Assembly: GCA_963778375.1 (NCBI GenBank)
Contig: CAVZTX010000008.1
Coordinates: forward strand, 1-64,000
DNA from: CAVZTX01 sp963778375
GTDB taxonomy: Bacteria; Chloroflexota; Ktedonobacteria; Ktedonobacterales; Ktedonobacteraceae
DNA length: 64,000 nucleotides
Direction: 5' to 3'
The translations under genes and the position numbers were made by a program. Every line of letters begins with the position of its first letter. Position 1 is the stretch's first letter. Of this stretch, positions 56,609-64,000 are shown piece by piece. Below the pieces are notes generated by a model. It did not search any database. It saw only the letters and a program-made list of their open reading frames with translations, and was not told the origin of the DNA.

Positions 56609-56641
56609 TAAAAAGAATCTATGACACTGTTGGGAAACTTA

Positions 56642-57361
56642 TTACTCTTCCGTCTCTAACGGTACCGCCGGTTGGTCGGTACCTATAACTGGCTTTGCTA
56701 ATTCTTTCCAGGGGATGGGTACAGGCGAATTCATATCGCGCAGGTGCGTGTAGTCGTTATACTTCTCCAGATGCCAGCGGGGACGCGGACTAAAAATCTC
56801 ATTGAGATGCTGGTGCCAGTGGGTAATCGAGGTATTGCGGGTATCGAAGCCGATACGTGGTATCTGCAAAGCGCCTATACCAAAAAAGTAGAGGAACGAG
56901 GAATCGACGATGCCTCCATGGCAAACGATAACGATGGTCTTGCCGACATATTCGTGTACGATACGATCAAGAGCAGTACCTACACGCAAAAAGAACTGAC
57001 CCCAGTTCTCACCTCCTGGTGCCACCGGTTGAAAGGGATGCTCCTCAACATCAACCTCGCCGAAGGTTTCTCTATATTCCTCCATCGTCATACCTTCGGC
57101 TTCGCCATCACGCCACTCCTGCACCTCGTCATCAAAAATTATGGGCAAGCCTAGCGCTGGGGCAATAATTTCGGCGGTTTGCTTTGCACGCTTAAATGTG
57201 CTGGCGATAAGTACATCGGCTTTAATTTCGCCCGTTGCAGCCAGGCGATCGCGTAAACGCTCAGCCTGCCGAACACCAAGAGGGGACAACTCCGTGTCCC
57301 CTATGATATCCTTGACCGCTCCGATATGTTGTCCATGGCGAATCAGGTAAAGATGAGTCAT
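56642..57361 (-). CDS. Histidine phosphatase family protein
   Basis: 239 residues. LIRHG with catalytic H9, R58-type ASTFKRAKQTAEII, E in EVQEWRDGEAEG and the second His of VIVCHGGIVDSS: a phosphoglycerate-mutase-like phosphatase. Substrate unknown. It starts 13 bases after the COX4-BON gene on the same strand, so it is probably co-transcribed. Confidence 0.9.
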   Translation of the reverse strand: MTHLYLIRHGQHIGAVKDIIGDTELSPLGVRQAERLRDRLAATGEIKADVLIASTFKRAKQTAEIIAPALGLPIIFDDEVQEWRDGEAEGMTMEEYRETFGEVDVEEHPFQPVAPGGENWGQFFLRVGTALDRIVHEYVGKTIVIVCHGGIVDSSFLYFFGIGALQIPRIGFDTRNTSITHWHQHLNEIFSPRPRWHLEKYNDYTHLRDMNSPVPIPWKELAKPVIGTDQPAVPLETEE

Positions 57362-57374
57362 GGCTTATTCGGAG

Positions 57375-58559
57375 TTACGATCCAACTCGATTTGTGGTTT
57401 TGCCTAGGTTGCCTGGAATATCTTCGTTCAGACCGATGTGATTGATAACCACACGCACGCCCGGAATACCGATAATTTCCTTCTCAAGCATGTACTTCAT
57501 CTCAGGCTTAGGAACCTCACCATAAAGGCTGATGATGTAGTTTTCGACGAGCACCGAAATATTCTTCGCGCCCTCGAGCTTACCGGACTCCCTTAAGTTT
57601 GCGATGCGTGCGTTGACAGCATTCAAGATGGCGTCTTCGGCGACAACAAAGTTCATGACATCAATCACCCCGGGCAACCTGCGCAGTTCATCTTCGAGCT
57701 CTTTCTTCTGCGCCTCCAACTCAATCTTGCCATAGAGGGACAGGACCACTCCTTCACGCTCAACAAATACCTTGACAGGTTGCGTACTCCACTCAGCGCT
57801 GCCCATGGTTGCCATGCCATCATGCGCTTCTTCGGCGACAATAAAATTCATGACATCGATCACTCCTGGCAACCTGCGTAACTCATCCTCAAACTTTTTC
57901 TTCTGTTCCTCTCGTTCAACCCTACCGTAGAGGGACAGGACCACTCCTTCACGCTCAACAAATACCTTAACGGGATGCGCACTCCACTCAGTGCTGCTAA
58001 TAGTTACTCGATGCTCAAGCACCTCATTGGCGCTATTCAGGACGAGCTCTGCAAGCGGAGTGGGATTACCAGTAGTTACAGCCTCTGCATAGTCGGATGA
58101 CAAACCTCCAGCTTGTCCCTCTCCATTGAAAGCAGTCACTGAACCTTCGCCGCTCCAGCCCAAACTTCCGACGATCTCTTCAGCATTTTGAAGCACCATC
58201 TCCGCAAGAGGAGTGAGTTTGCCCGTCTCCGCAGCCTCTGCATAGTTCCTTGCCACACCCTCAACCGGGCCTTCTCCTTTGCGAGGAGCCATTGGGTCTT
58301 CCAGGCCAAAGCCCAGGATACCAACCAGAATAAAAGGGGCAGCCACCAGGGAAAGCCAAGGGAACGAATCCTTCGACCAGAAAAGCAGACCAGCCATGAA
58401 GAGAGCTATTGCTATTGTCAAAAGAATTGGCCAGAAACTTGGATTCGGCAGGTGGATATGGCCTTCTTCGCCTCCCGCAAGTGCGGCTTCGTGTTCTGTT
58501 ACTATTGGCGCGGTCACTTCGCCCGCAGTGAGATTAGTGCTTTGAAGTGGAGTACTCAT
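57375..58559 (-). CDS. Oxidase subunit IV-like membrane protein fused to three BON domains
   Basis: 394 residues. The N-terminal HIHLPNPSFWPILLTIAIALFM segment and a second one (67-86) ending GFGLEDP resemble the small subunit IV of actinobacterial-type haem-copper oxidases. A polar linker (about 90-190) is followed by three BON domains: two near-identical (about 190-250 and 258-318; VFVEREGVVLSLYG...LRRLPGVIDVMNF) and one diverged (about 325-382). The two copies match also in DNA, 195 bases apart. BON domains usually bind lipids or envelope surfaces. The neighbouring SCO and CtaG genes support a respiratory-oxidase role. Confidence 0.7.
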   Translation of the reverse strand: MSTPLQSTNLTAGEVTAPIVTEHEAALAGGEEGHIHLPNPSFWPILLTIAIALFMAGLLFWSKDSFPWLSLVAAPFILVGILGFGLEDPMAPRKGEGPVEGVARNYAEAAETGKLTPLAEMVLQNAEEIVGSLGWSGEGSVTAFNGEGQAGGLSSDYAEAVTTGNPTPLAELVLNSANEVLEHRVTISSTEWSAHPVKVFVEREGVVLSLYGRVEREEQKKKFEDELRRLPGVIDVMNFIVAEEAHDGMATMGSAEWSTQPVKVFVEREGVVLSLYGKIELEAQKKELEDELRRLPGVIDVMNFVVAEDAILNAVNARIANLRESGKLEGAKNISVLVENYIISLYGEVPKPEMKYMLEKEIIGIPGVRVVINHIGLNEDIPGNLGKTTNRVGS

Positions 58560-58679
58560 GAGTTCTCACTTTCCTTCGAGTTGATCTAACCTAACTCCGA
58601 TTTGATACGGTAGTCCTATTACTAAGAATACCAGGTATACGCGCCTGTTGCAAGCGATTATGCAAACTTTTCCACTTCA

Positions 58680-58688
58680 TGCTATAAT
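58680..58688 (+). promoter_or_regulatory. Extended -10 promoter
   Basis: TGCTATAAT, the same sequence as before mraZ, about 125 bases upstream of the next plus-strand gene. Confidence 0.5.
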
Positions 58689-58814
58689 TAACTAGAACAT
58701 ATTTCCTAAAATTCACCTCTTACAAAGAATACGTAGGTAGGAAAGTGCCAACATATCTATACAACCAACAAACTCATCTAACTGCAACAGACTAAAAAGG
58801 AGATTTCGTTTCGT

Positions 58815-59147
58815 ATGCTCCGTGATGTACTTCGAGAGCCGTGGACCAATTCAGATATGCTGCAAGAAGGTCGTGAAGAGAGTCTTCAGTCAGGATTTCA
58901 ACAGGCGTTTTTGCAAGGGCTGCAACAAGCACATAGAGAAGTCCTGCAAGAGTTTCGCCAAACGTTTTTGAAGATCGTACGCGCGCGTTTTCCACAGGCC
59001 GTCCGCCTGGCTAAGAAACAAACCGCCGACATTGAAGATTCTGCTATCTTACGAGATTTGATCGTCAAATTGAGCGTCGCTCAGACAGCAGAGGAAGCCG
59101 TTATTCACCTACTGGAGGTGGATGAAGACGATGAAGACGATGATTGA
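58815..59147 (+). CDS. Small protein with Rpn/Uma2-associated C-terminal region
   Basis: 110 residues. A Gln-rich helical start (REESLQSGFQQAFLQGLQQAHREVLQ), then IVRARFPQAVRLAKKQTADIEDSAILRDLIVKL, resembling the tail found after Rpn-type or similar nucleases, and an acidic end (EVDEDDEDDD). The catalytic nuclease part is absent. It may be a free-standing regulatory module or a remnant. AAAGGAG lies 12 bases before the ATG. Confidence 0.5.
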   Translation: MLRDVLREPWTNSDMLQEGREESLQSGFQQAFLQGLQQAHREVLQEFRQTFLKIVRARFPQAVRLAKKQTADIEDSAILRDLIVKLSVAQTAEEAVIHLLEVDEDDEDDD

Positions 59148-59148
59148 A

Positions 59149-59775
59149 CTACTCTCCTAATAAAATCTTCAGATCCGTCGTCAACTGATTCGGAGTAAAA
59201 CTATCGGGCAGGAAAACACGTTCATGCCCCTGTTTATCGATCACGTAAAGGGCCGTGTTATGTGAAATTGTGCCCGAGCTTGTGGTAGTTGGAGTTACAG
59301 GCATTGCGGAGAGGCCATAAAATGTCCAAACTGGCGATAGTTGCGCCTGCGTACCCATCAAGTAATGCCAGTAATTGAGCATCCCGTGAGCTTGTGAGAA
59401 ATTCAGTACGGAGGCAGATGTATCCCCTTTGGGATCTAAGCTGACAGCCAGCACAGCCACCTTTTGTGTATTCGAGCCGAGGTTCTGCATTACCGTGTGC
59501 AGTTTCTCGGCAGTCAGAGGGCATACATCGGGACAGTGTGTGTAGAGGAATGTTAATACAACTGGTTTGCCTTTGAAATCTGAAAGCGCTACCTGCTTAC
59601 CGAACTGATCAGTCAGTCGAAAATCTCGCGTGGGAGAGCTACCAAGATCGGTTCCTTGCAAGCCAGACGAGCTTGCACTACTTGCACTGTTTCGTACTCC
59701 CAGAATAGCTATAATTATCACAACCAGCAATGCCAGCGTAATAACGGAAAGTCGGGAAGCCAGACGCCAGTTCAT
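59149..59775 (-). CDS. SCO1/SenC copper chaperone
   Basis: 208 residues. A membrane anchor (about 9-27), a thioredoxin fold with CPDVC (C81, C85) and the third copper ligand H172 in SHNTALYVID. It delivers copper to the CuA site of cytochrome c oxidase or keeps its cysteines reduced. Convergent with the preceding small gene; GGAGA precedes the ATG. Confidence 0.92.
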   Translation of the reverse strand: MNWRLASRLSVITLALLVVIIIAILGVRNSASSASSSGLQGTDLGSSPTRDFRLTDQFGKQVALSDFKGKPVVLTFLYTHCPDVCPLTAEKLHTVMQNLGSNTQKVAVLAVSLDPKGDTSASVLNFSQAHGMLNYWHYLMGTQAQLSPVWTFYGLSAMPVTPTTTSSGTISHNTALYVIDKQGHERVFLPDSFTPNQLTTDLKILLGE

Positions 59776-59970
59776 AATTGATCTCCGGTTCTCAAGGTGG
59801 CCTTTCGCAGATACTTAGACAACTTCTATTGTCATAGATACTCCTGTTACCCTCCTTGCAGAGCACAATACCTTCCTTACAATCACCTGAATAGGCTTGT
59901 CCCTGCTTGCGCTTGCTGCTATAGTATTCCAGGAGATATAGGTTTATTTTGACAGAACAAGGTCATCATT

Positions 59971-60822
59971 ATGGCAGATATAGGACTCAATTTTTGGCTC
60001 ACTCAATGGGGCTGGGAGCCATCCATAGTCATTGGTACAGCACTTATCGTAGGCTTCTACCTCTATGCAATAGGACCCCTGCAGAAGCGTTATTTCCCTG
60101 ACGAGCCGGTCAAACGCGGCCAGATTATCTGTTTTTTGCTCGGTATGTTCTTCATGTTCCTGTCGCTTGTCTCACCATTGGATGAGTTAGGAGATTCCTA
60201 CCTGTTCAGCGCACACATGGTGCAGCATCTCATCCTTACCATCGTTGGGCCTCCGTTGTTACTGTTGGGAACACCTGAGTGGTTTATCAAGCCATTATTA
60301 CGAAATCGCATTGTGTTTAGCATAGCGAAGGTATTGACGCTGCCAGCCGTTGCTTTCACTCTCTTCAATGTCGATTTCTGGCTCTGGCACGCGCCTCCAC
60401 TGTATGACGCCACCCTTGAGAATCAGAGCATCCACATTCTAGAGCATCTCACCTTCATCATCTTTGGAGTCCTGAATTGGTGGCCAATCCTCAGCCCCTC
60501 TAAAGATCTACCTCGTTTACCCGTGGGCGGACAGATATTGTATATCTTCTTTAACGGCATGCCTACTGTTGCCCTTGGCGCTGGCCTGACATTTCTCCCT
60601 CCGCTCTACGCTCCCTACCTGAGCGCACCACGCGTATGGGGAATTTCCCCTGCAACTGACCAGCAATTAGGTGGCCTCATCATGTGGATTCCCGTGAGCA
60701 TTGCCTACATCGTCGTTGTGAGCATACTGTTCATCCGATGGATACAGGCCCAGGAAGCAAAACAGTCGGCAAGAGAGGCGGAGATATATGGGGATGAGAG
60801 CGTAGAAGAAATAAGTTCCTGA
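59971..60822 (+). CDS. ctaG: Cytochrome c oxidase assembly factor CtaG (Caa3-type)
   Basis: 283 residues, seven membrane segments. HMVQHLILTIVGPPLLLLGTP, FWLWHAPPLYDATLEN and a conserved GNGMP-like FNGMPTVALGA stretch match the caa3_CtaG family, which helps metal insertion into subunit I. Divergent from the SCO gene; the two share a 195-base promoter region and likely a pathway. Confidence 0.9.
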   Translation: MADIGLNFWLTQWGWEPSIVIGTALIVGFYLYAIGPLQKRYFPDEPVKRGQIICFLLGMFFMFLSLVSPLDELGDSYLFSAHMVQHLILTIVGPPLLLLGTPEWFIKPLLRNRIVFSIAKVLTLPAVAFTLFNVDFWLWHAPPLYDATLENQSIHILEHLTFIIFGVLNWWPILSPSKDLPRLPVGGQILYIFFNGMPTVALGAGLTFLPPLYAPYLSAPRVWGISPATDQQLGGLIMWIPVSIAYIVVVSILFIRWIQAQEAKQSAREAEIYGDESVEEISS

Positions 60823-60835
60823 CTCTTCTCATCCA

Positions 60836-60844
60836 TGTTATAAT
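60836..60844 (+). promoter_or_regulatory. Extended -10 promoter of sbcC
   Basis: TGTTATAAT about 94 bases before the sbcC ATG, directly after the ctaG stop. Confidence 0.45.
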
Positions 60845-60937
60845 GCCCCTCAGAATTTCCACTTTTCCACTAATGGAAGAGAAGTTCTAAAGTGGGAGAC
60901 TCGTGTATTTCGTGTTTGTTGGGAAGGCTGTATTATT

Positions 60938-63900
60938 ATGCTCATTACACGCATCGAGTTGGAGAACATCAAGAGTTACCGGCATTTCAGCGCAGATTTC
61001 CGGCGCGGCACAACTGCCATCAGTGGGGCAAATGGGGCAGGCAAAACAACCCTCGTCGAAGCCATTGGCTATGCCCTCTTCGACTTCATCCCATATAATC
61101 AAAACCAGTTCGTGCGTGAAGGTGAGAAATATGGGAAAGTCGTGGTGCATTTCATCGGCAATGATGATCGCGAGTACGAAGTTGAGCGGCGCTGCGGTGC
61201 TGGCTCGCGCTGGCTGGTGTATGACCGCGAGGCCGACTATCGTATTGAGCAGCGCACCGACGTGCTGGACAAACTACACGAACTTTTTGGCATTGATCGC
61301 GAGCGACCACTTGAAACCCTCTTCCGTGATGCCCTCGGCGTTCCACAGGGCACCTTCACCGCTATCTTCTTAGAAACCGCTAGCAAGCGCAAACAAACCT
61401 TCGATGCCCTGCTCCAGATAGAAGACTACAAGACCGCTGCCGATTATTTGCTCGAAGCGCAAAAAGAATACAAAGAGCAGATGCAGACCCAACAAAATGA
61501 GATCCAGCACCTCGAATTTGAAACGCGCGATCTGGAAACCTGGCGTTATTCGCTTCAAGACATGCGCCGACAGGATCAAGAGCAGAAAGAGCAAAATGTG
61601 CAGGGCACACAGCGACTTGCACGATACAAAGAGCGATTTGAAGTCTTGAAGCAGCAACGTGATCGGCTGAAACAATGCCAGATGCACTATGAACAGAGCC
61701 AGACGACGCACGAAGCCGCTCAACAGGTTTTGCACAGTAAACAACAAGAATTAAATGACGCGCGTGCCGCACAACAAGCGGTCGAGGCCAGTCGCACCGA
61801 CTATCAACGCTATCGACAGGCTGATGAAGCCCTCAAGCAACTACGACAGGACGAACGGCAACGTAATAGCTTGCGTGAGCAACAAAGCAAGCTCAATAGC
61901 ACGCTGGCAACCATTCGTGCGCATATCATAAACTTGCAGGATAGATTAGATGAAGTTGCAATTGCTCGTCAAAGAGTGGTGGAGCTATTGCCTCTCATCG
62001 AGCAGCAGTATGAAATAGAGAAACAGCGTGAAGAGCTGATGCGTCAGGTTACACAATATGAAGGATTGGTGAAGGAAGGCAAACGCCTGAACCAGCAGCG
62101 CGCCAGCCTTCTTTCAGAGCAGGAAGTGATTTCTCAGCGTATTGCTAAGATCGAGCCGCTGCAACCCTTAGCCGCACTGTTGAACCAACGCGTTGAAACC
62201 TTAGCGCAGTTGCAGGCGCGGGTAAATGAGCGCTCCTCCAAGAGGCAGCAGTTTGAGGAGAAACGCAAACAGTTGCAAGAAAAACGCGAGGAGCTTGAGC
62301 AAACCGCTGGTCAGTTACGCAAAGCAGAGAACATCATTACTCAGATCGAAGAGCATCGTCAGGAAGCGGAAGCCTTACCTAACCTTCAAGAGCAGCTTGA
62401 GCAACTTTCCGCACAGCACCATCGACTCGAAGGCAACATTGCAGGCTATAAGAAATCTCGTAAGCAATCAATAGGTGGACAATGTCCCCTACTTCAGGAA
62501 ACCTGCCTCAACATTCAGCGAACGGGTCTTGCCAGCCTCGAATCCTATTTTGACAGATTGTTAGTTGATGAGCATGCACAGCTCGATGCTGTTGATCAAC
62601 AGTTGCTCGAGGTAAATGAGCAAATCAACTCCGTCAAGAAATATGCAGATGCACTAAACAAACTCGGTCAATATATTGAGCGGCGTGATGGTCTGGTTGA
62701 GCATTTGAAACGCCTAAATACGGATATTACACGGCTGGACCGCGAAGTGACTAGCCTGGGAGAAGACCTTGAGGCATTAAAGCAGGTGGATCAGGAGATT
62801 GTGAAAGCGAAGGCTGAGCGTGAAGAAAGCGAACAGGCCGACCACCGAGTACGTGAACTGGAAGGCTTCCGCAAGCAAGTGCAGCAGTTACAGGCACAGG
62901 TACAGCAGTGTGAAGCTGACCTGAATGAGCGCCGCGCACAGGCTAATGAACTGCGTGGGAGTGCTGACCAACTGTCACATGTTGAGCAAGAACTGAAAGC
63001 GCTCAACGATCCCCGCTCACGCAGTAAGGCCCAACAGGAAATCGTCAAACGAGAGCCTGCCTACCAGCAACAAATGCATGCTGAGCAGGAAAAGCTGCAA
63101 GACATCGAACGCCAATTGCATGTGTTAGAAGCAGAACTGATGGTATATGCCACCCTTGACATGCGCATCAGCGAGCAGGAATCTATTCGCCAGCAAAGCG
63201 AAGCCCGCTACCAGATCTATCTACAAAATGAGCAGATTGCCCGCCGTCTTCCCGAACGTGAGGAGGCCTTTCAGCAAGCCTTGCATAAGGCAGAACAAGC
63301 ACAGCAAATGCTCCGAAATGCGGAACAAGCATATAAGGAAGCAGAGATGGCTTTCAACGCAGAAGAACTTACCAACCTCGACGAGGAGATTCACCGGCTG
63401 CAAGACGAACTGACGAGACTGGCAGAATCAATGCGCAACCTTCAGAGTGACATGAATAAGATCGAGCAGCATATTGTGCAGGCTGAAGCACTTCTCGTCG
63501 AGCTAGAAGCAGCACGGCAGGAAAAACGTACGCTTGAGGAACTCCAAACAACAATGGAGCATTTCCGCAAGCTGATAAAAGAGGCTGGACCTCATGTGTT
63601 GAAAGCAATGCTGGCTGATATCTCGGCTGAGGCAAATCGCATCTTTGGTGAAATCATGGGTGATCGCGGTGCACAGCTTTCATGGCAAAATGAGTATGAA
63701 ATCGTCTTGCGCCGCCAGGGAGTCAATCGGACGTTTGCTCAGTTAAGCGGAGGAGAGCAAATGAGTGCTGCGCTCGCTGTACGTCTGGCATTGCTCAAAA
63801 AGCTGTCAACGCTCAATCTCGCCTTTTTCGACGAACCAACGCAAAATATGGATGAATTGCGCCGTATGAACCTTGCCGAGCAAATCCGCCGTGTGCGCGG

Positions 63901-64000
63901 CTTTGATCAACTGCTCGTTATCAGCCACGACGACACATTTGAGCAAGGTCTTGACAGCTTGATCCGCCTGCGCAAGGTGGATGGCGAGACACGCCATATG
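60938..64000 (+). CDS. sbcC: SbcC/Rad50-type SMC ATPase (partial, runs off window end)
   Basis: Open from ATG 60938 to the last base (1021 codons, no stop). Walker A GANGAGKTT (30-38), Q-loop region PQGTFTAIFLE, two very long coiled-coil arms, a zinc-hook-like QCPLLQETC at about 523 (CX6C, not CXXC), then LSGGEQ and Walker B LAFFDEPTQNMD, D-loop and the HDD switch (VISHDDTFEQ). With SbcD it resects and opens DNA hairpins and blocked ends. No sbcD gene stands upstream. Only a few residues seem to be missing. GGGAAGG precedes the ATG. Confidence 0.93.
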   Translation, partial: MLITRIELENIKSYRHFSADFRRGTTAISGANGAGKTTLVEAIGYALFDFIPYNQNQFVREGEKYGKVVVHFIGNDDREYEVERRCGAGSRWLVYDREADYRIEQRTDVLDKLHELFGIDRERPLETLFRDALGVPQGTFTAIFLETASKRKQTFDALLQIEDYKTAADYLLEAQKEYKEQMQTQQNEIQHLEFETRDLETWRYSLQDMRRQDQEQKEQNVQGTQRLARYKERFEVLKQQRDRLKQCQMHYEQSQTTHEAAQQVLHSKQQELNDARAAQQAVEASRTDYQRYRQADEALKQLRQDERQRNSLREQQSKLNSTLATIRAHIINLQDRLDEVAIARQRVVELLPLIEQQYEIEKQREELMRQVTQYEGLVKEGKRLNQQRASLLSEQEVISQRIAKIEPLQPLAALLNQRVETLAQLQARVNERSSKRQQFEEKRKQLQEKREELEQTAGQLRKAENIITQIEEHRQEAEALPNLQEQLEQLSAQHHRLEGNIAGYKKSRKQSIGGQCPLLQETCLNIQRTGLASLESYFDRLLVDEHAQLDAVDQQLLEVNEQINSVKKYADALNKLGQYIERRDGLVEHLKRLNTDITRLDREVTSLGEDLEALKQVDQEIVKAKAEREESEQADHRVRELEGFRKQVQQLQAQVQQCEADLNERRAQANELRGSADQLSHVEQELKALNDPRSRSKAQQEIVKREPAYQQQMHAEQEKLQDIERQLHVLEAELMVYATLDMRISEQESIRQQSEARYQIYLQNEQIARRLPEREEAFQQALHKAEQAQQMLRNAEQAYKEAEMAFNAEELTNLDEEIHRLQDELTRLAESMRNLQSDMNKIEQHIVQAEALLVELEAARQEKRTLEELQTTMEHFRKLIKEAGPHVLKAMLADISAEANRIFGEIMGDRGAQLSWQNEYEIVLRRQGVNRTFAQLSGGEQMSAALAVRLALLKKLSTLNLAFFDEPTQNMDELRRMNLAEQIRRVRGFDQLLVISHDDTFEQGLDSLIRLRKVDGETRHM

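Noticed and set aside
62491..62520. CX6C in the SbcC hook as a broken zinc hook
   Set aside because: CPLLxxxC-type hooks are common in bacterial SbcC; not evidence of loss.
1..64000. CRISPR arrays, tRNA genes, rRNA genes, prophage
   Set aside because: No regularly spaced repeats, no cloverleaf or TTCGANTC pattern outside genes, and no phage structural genes were found by eye.

Overview
The window looks like chromosomal DNA of a Chloroflexota bacterium, most likely a Ktedonobacteria-type soil organism. This is inference from gene content: a dcw cell-division cluster with both FtsA and FtsZ, zinc-ribbon/one-membrane-span proteins carrying BACON-type repeats, WD40 lipoproteins, CheB-CheR-histidine-kinase fusions, CtaG/SCO oxidase assembly genes, Uma2 remnants and many small dispersed hairpin repeats. 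There is no rRNA, tRNA, CRISPR array, intact insertion sequence or prophage.

Region 1 (1-9.6 kb) is mostly envelope and secreted proteins: a family 2 glycosyltransferase cut by the window edge, a DUF1634-TauE fusion, a 31-residue Pro/Gly peptide gene, a Tat-exported DUF1259 protein, a secreted lactonase-like propeller, a Tat-exported glycosidase-like protein, a CopC-CopD-YtkA copper protein and a DUF892 ferritin-like protein. Region 2 (9.8-21 kb) is signalling: a stand-alone CheB, a giant CheB-CheR-PAS-kinase, and an OmpR regulator/kinase pair with a SHOCT protein. Between them lie small enzymes, a broken Uma2/WD40 gene and the relic of a plasmid- or phage-type AAA ATPase.

Region 3 (21-32 kb) holds proline dehydrogenase, a short-chain dehydrogenase, a [2Fe-2S] ferredoxin with an unusual Asp in place of a ligand Cys, and three zinc-ribbon/transmembrane proteins, two with long arrays of BACON-type domains. 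Region 4 (32-36.4 kb) is pheS-pheT behind a T-box leader; pheT reads through only if two single-base insertions are removed. Region 5 (36.5-42.3 kb) has a WD40 lipoprotein, a large FtsX-type permease and a membrane protein that again needs one frame correction.

Region 6 (42.5-56.6 kb) is the dcw cluster: mraZ, rsmH, ftsL, ftsI, an unknown gene, ftsW, murG, murC, murB, ftsQ, ftsA, ftsZ. murE, murF, mraY and murD are absent from their usual place. The control region before mraZ has four DnaA boxes (three at exact 11-bp period), an extended -10 promoter, and three MraZ boxes at exact 10-bp period, so it could link division to both DnaA and MraZ. Region 7 (56.6-64 kb) has a histidine phosphatase, a COX4-BON fusion, SCO and CtaG (respiratory oxidase assembly), and an SbcC/Rad50 ATPase that runs off the end.

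Two families of short dispersed hairpins are scattered through the window, and one copy lies inside the ftsQ reading frame. Four single-base frame breaks (28-42 kb) occur in otherwise intact genes; they could be real or sequence errors.
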